This document shows, one piece after another, positions 62,481 through 64,000 of a stretch of DNA of 64,000 nt (positions within the stretch are counted from its first letter, which is position 1; every line of letters starts with the position of its first letter). Under the pieces are notes generated by a model that saw only the letters and a list, made by a program, of their open reading frames with translations, was not told the DNA's origin and did not search any database. The DNA comes from Microtetraspora sp. NBRC 13810 (GTDB lineage Bacteria; Actinomycetota; Actinomycetes; Streptosporangiales; Streptosporangiaceae), in assembly GCF_030268685.1 (NCBI RefSeq), contig NZ_BSRQ01000012.1, forward strand, positions 1-64,000. The letters are read 5' to 3'. The translations under genes and the position numbers were made by a program.

Positions 62481-63457
62481 GCCTCTCCTCCGGTGCCCGC
62501 CGCCAGGGCGGACGGGCGGGTCAGGTGCAGGAACGCCTCGTCGAGGGTGGGGCGGCGCAGCGCGACGTCCTCGGCGACGATGCCGTGCTCGTCCAGCGCG
62601 CGGACCACGGCGGTCAGGGCGGTCATCCGGTCCCGTACCGGGGCGCCGACCGCGCGCCGGTCCTGGTCGGTCTCGGTGGCCGCGCCGGTGACCTCGCCGA
62701 CCAGGGCCGCCGCGCGGGGCAGGTCGGCGGCGTCGCGCAGCACGACGTCGAGCCGGTCGCCGCCGGCCAGCGACTTGAGCCGGTCCGGGGTGTCCTCGGC
62801 GACGACCCGCCCGGCGTCGATCACCGAGATCCGGTCCGCGAGCTGGTCGGCCTCCTCCAGGTACTGGGTGGTGAGGAGCACCGTGGTGCCGCCCGCCACC
62901 AGTCCGCGCACGGCGGTCCAGACCTCGTTGCGGGCCCGCGGGTCGAGGCCCGTGGTCGGCTCGTCCAGGAAGAGCACCGGCGGCGAGAGGATCATGCCCG
63001 CCGCCAGGTCGAGCCGCCTGCGCATGCCGCCGGAGTAGTCCGCGACCGGCTTGCGGCCGGTGTCCGCCAGGTCGAACCGGTCGAGCAGCTCCGCCGCCCG
63101 GCGGTCGGCCTCCCGGCCGCCCAGGTGGTACAGCCGGCCGAACATCGCGAGGTTCTGCCGGCCGCTCAGCAGCTCGTCCAGCGCGGCGTTCTGCCCCACC
63201 AGGCCGATCCGGAAGCGGACCTCGGCGGCCTGCCGTACGACGTCGAAGCCGGCGACCTCGGCGCGGCCGCCGTCGGGGCGCAGCAGGGTGGACAGGATCC
63301 GCACGCAGGTGGTCTTGCCCGCGCCGTTGGGGCCGAGCAGCCCGTGCACGGTGCCCGCGGGCACGGTCAGGTCGAGGCCGTCGAGCGCGGCCCGGTCTCC
63401 ATAGCGTTTGCGCAGCTCCTCCGCGATGACCGCGGGGCCGGTCGGACGCACAGTCAT
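62477..63457 (-). CDS. ABC transporter ATP-binding protein (DrrA-like)
   Basis: A 326-aa ATPase. Walker A is GLLGPNGAGKTT near 39-50, the Q-loop VGQNAALDE near 92, signature YSGGMRRRLDLA near 144, Walker B VLFLDEPTTGLD near 165 and the switch His position reads LLTTQYLEE near 199. The daunorubicin-resistance subfamily shares the C-terminal extension. It forms an operon with the permease and is divergent from a TetR gene. Such pairs export drugs or self-made antibiotics. Confidence 0.93.
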   Translation of the reverse strand: MTVRPTGPAVIAEELRKRYGDRAALDGLDLTVPAGTVHGLLGPNGAGKTTCVRILSTLLRPDGGRAEVAGFDVVRQAAEVRFRIGLVGQNAALDELLSGRQNLAMFGRLYHLGGREADRRAAELLDRFDLADTGRKPVADYSGGMRRRLDLAAGMILSPPVLFLDEPTTGLDPRARNEVWTAVRGLVAGGTTVLLTTQYLEEADQLADRISVIDAGRVVAEDTPDRLKSLAGGDRLDVVLRDAADLPRAAALVGEVTGAATETDQDRRAVGAPVRDRMTALTAVVRALDEHGIVAEDVALRRPTLDEAFLHLTRPSALAAGTGGEA

Positions 63458-63466
63458 GGCCCTCCT

Positions 63467-63514
63467 AACTCTCTACACCGTATGGAATTACTTTAGCTTA
63501 CACTGTAGAGAGTT
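63467..63514. promoter_or_regulatory. TetR operator pair between ABC exporter and regulator genes
   Basis: AACTCTCTACA (63467-63477) and TGTAGAGAGTT (63504-63514) are exact complements 26 bases apart. Each belongs to a smaller near-palindrome: CTCTACA-CC-GTA and, on the other strand, CTCTACA-GT-GTA. Two similar sites in a 76-bp divergent gap fit two TetR dimers covering both promoters. Confidence 0.75.
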
Positions 63515-63533
63515 TGGTGTGCACAATGGAGGC

Positions 63534-64000
63534 GTGACGACGGAGTACACCGGGAGCGGAGACCCCAGGCGCAGCGTGGAGCTCCTGTGGGGCCTGCGCG
63601 ACGGGCCCAGGCGGGGGCCGAAGCCGCGCTTCTCGGTGCCGCAGATCGCGCGGGCCGCGATCGAGCTGGCCGACGCCGAGGGGCTGGCCGCGCTGTCCAT
63701 GCGCCGGGTGGCCGACCGGCTCGGCGTCACCGCCATGTCGCTCTACTCCTACGTGCCGGGCAAGGCCGAGCTGCTCGACGTCATGGTGGACACCGTGTAC
63801 GCCGAGACCGACCGGACCCGCGACCCGGCGTCCGGCTGGCGAGACGGCCTGGAGGCGGTCGCCAGGGACAACTGGGCGCTCTATCTACGCCACCCGTGGC
63901 TGCTCCAGGTGGCCGCCGTCGGCAGGCCCGTGCTCGGCCCCCACATGATCGCGAAGTACGACCACGAGCTGTCCGCGGTGGACGGCATCGGCCTGGCCGA
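63534..64000 (+). CDS. TetR family transcriptional regulator (3' partial)
   Basis: At least 155 residues, cut by the window end. The helix-turn-helix spans about 35-85 (VPQIARAAIELADAEGLAAL, MRRVADRLGVTAMSLYSYVP, GKAELLDVM). Like many TetR_C-type regulators it begins with a basic arm (GPRRGPKPRF). GTG 63534 has GGAGG four bases upstream. It is divergent from the DrrAB-like exporter and likely represses it through the paired operators. Confidence 0.92.
   Translation, partial: MTTEYTGSGDPRRSVELLWGLRDGPRRGPKPRFSVPQIARAAIELADAEGLAALSMRRVADRLGVTAMSLYSYVPGKAELLDVMVDTVYAETDRTRDPASGWRDGLEAVARDNWALYLRHPWLLQVAAVGRPVLGPHMIAKYDHELSAVDGIGLA

Noticed and set aside
1-64000. CRISPR array or rRNA genes
   Set aside because: No regularly spaced repeats of 25-40 bases and no rRNA-like conserved sequence were seen. 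The tandem repeats found are coding or promoter repeats.

Overview
The window is high-GC DNA (mostly about 70% G+C) with GTG starts, AGGAGG-type ribosome binding sites and actinobacterial families (PglW-type BREX, CU044_5270, DUF5919, SARP/AfsR, DUF1266). It suggests a filamentous actinomycete, most likely of the Streptosporangiales (Nonomuraea, Streptosporangium or Actinomadura type). The genus is an inference.

Layout. (1) 1-1264: end of an unknown gene and two small minus-strand hypothetical genes. (2) 1265-6172: a 4.9 kb integrated element bounded by two identical 44-bp copies of the 3' half of a tRNA-Ile(GAT) gene. It carries a tyrosine integrase, a 620-bp gene-less stretch with a large imperfect inverted repeat, two coupled small genes, an XRE-DUF5919 regulator with a NUDIX hydrolase behind a double operator, and one unknown gene. 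No replication or transfer gene is visible. (3) 6686-25259: a complete type 2 BREX phage-defence locus in the order pglW-pglX-pglY-pglZ-brxD-brxHI, most junctions overlapping by a few bases. (4) 25260-30333: IS debris and a decayed sigma-factor fragment around a heparinase II/III-like gene and an ECF sigma factor with its CU044_5270 partner. (5) 30507-36209: a secreted subtilisin-like protease, an integrase remnant, a four-repeat protein of unknown function, regulator fragments and a hypothetical gene. (6) 36234-51620: an AfsR/SARP regulator, two small secreted proteins (one a ricin-type lectin), a cold-shock-like protein, TetR/DUF1330 and DUF1266 genes, an RibD/DHFR-like reductase, AraC and PadR regulators, a parallel beta-helix protein, a PadR-coupled FAD monooxygenase and an S9 peptidase. 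(7) 51954-59188: a tightly packed five-gene operon encoding a SWIM-like zinc-finger protein, an unrecognised protein, a VWA protein, a MoxR-type AAA+ ATPase and a DUF5682 protein with EreA/ChaN/TIKI-like motifs. (8) 59389-64000: a secreted protein, a membrane protein, and a DrrAB-like ABC exporter (permease frameshifted) divergent from a TetR gene cut by the window end.

The most interesting parts are the five-gene MoxR/VWA/DUF5682 operon, a candidate conflict or stress system whose function I cannot assign; the BREX locus, whose methyltransferase has a strikingly low-GC specificity region and two TTA codons; and the small tRNA-bounded element with its XRE-DUF5919/NUDIX module. Start codons were chosen from ribosome binding sites and overlaps read by eye. 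Family names rest on remembered motifs, not on searches.
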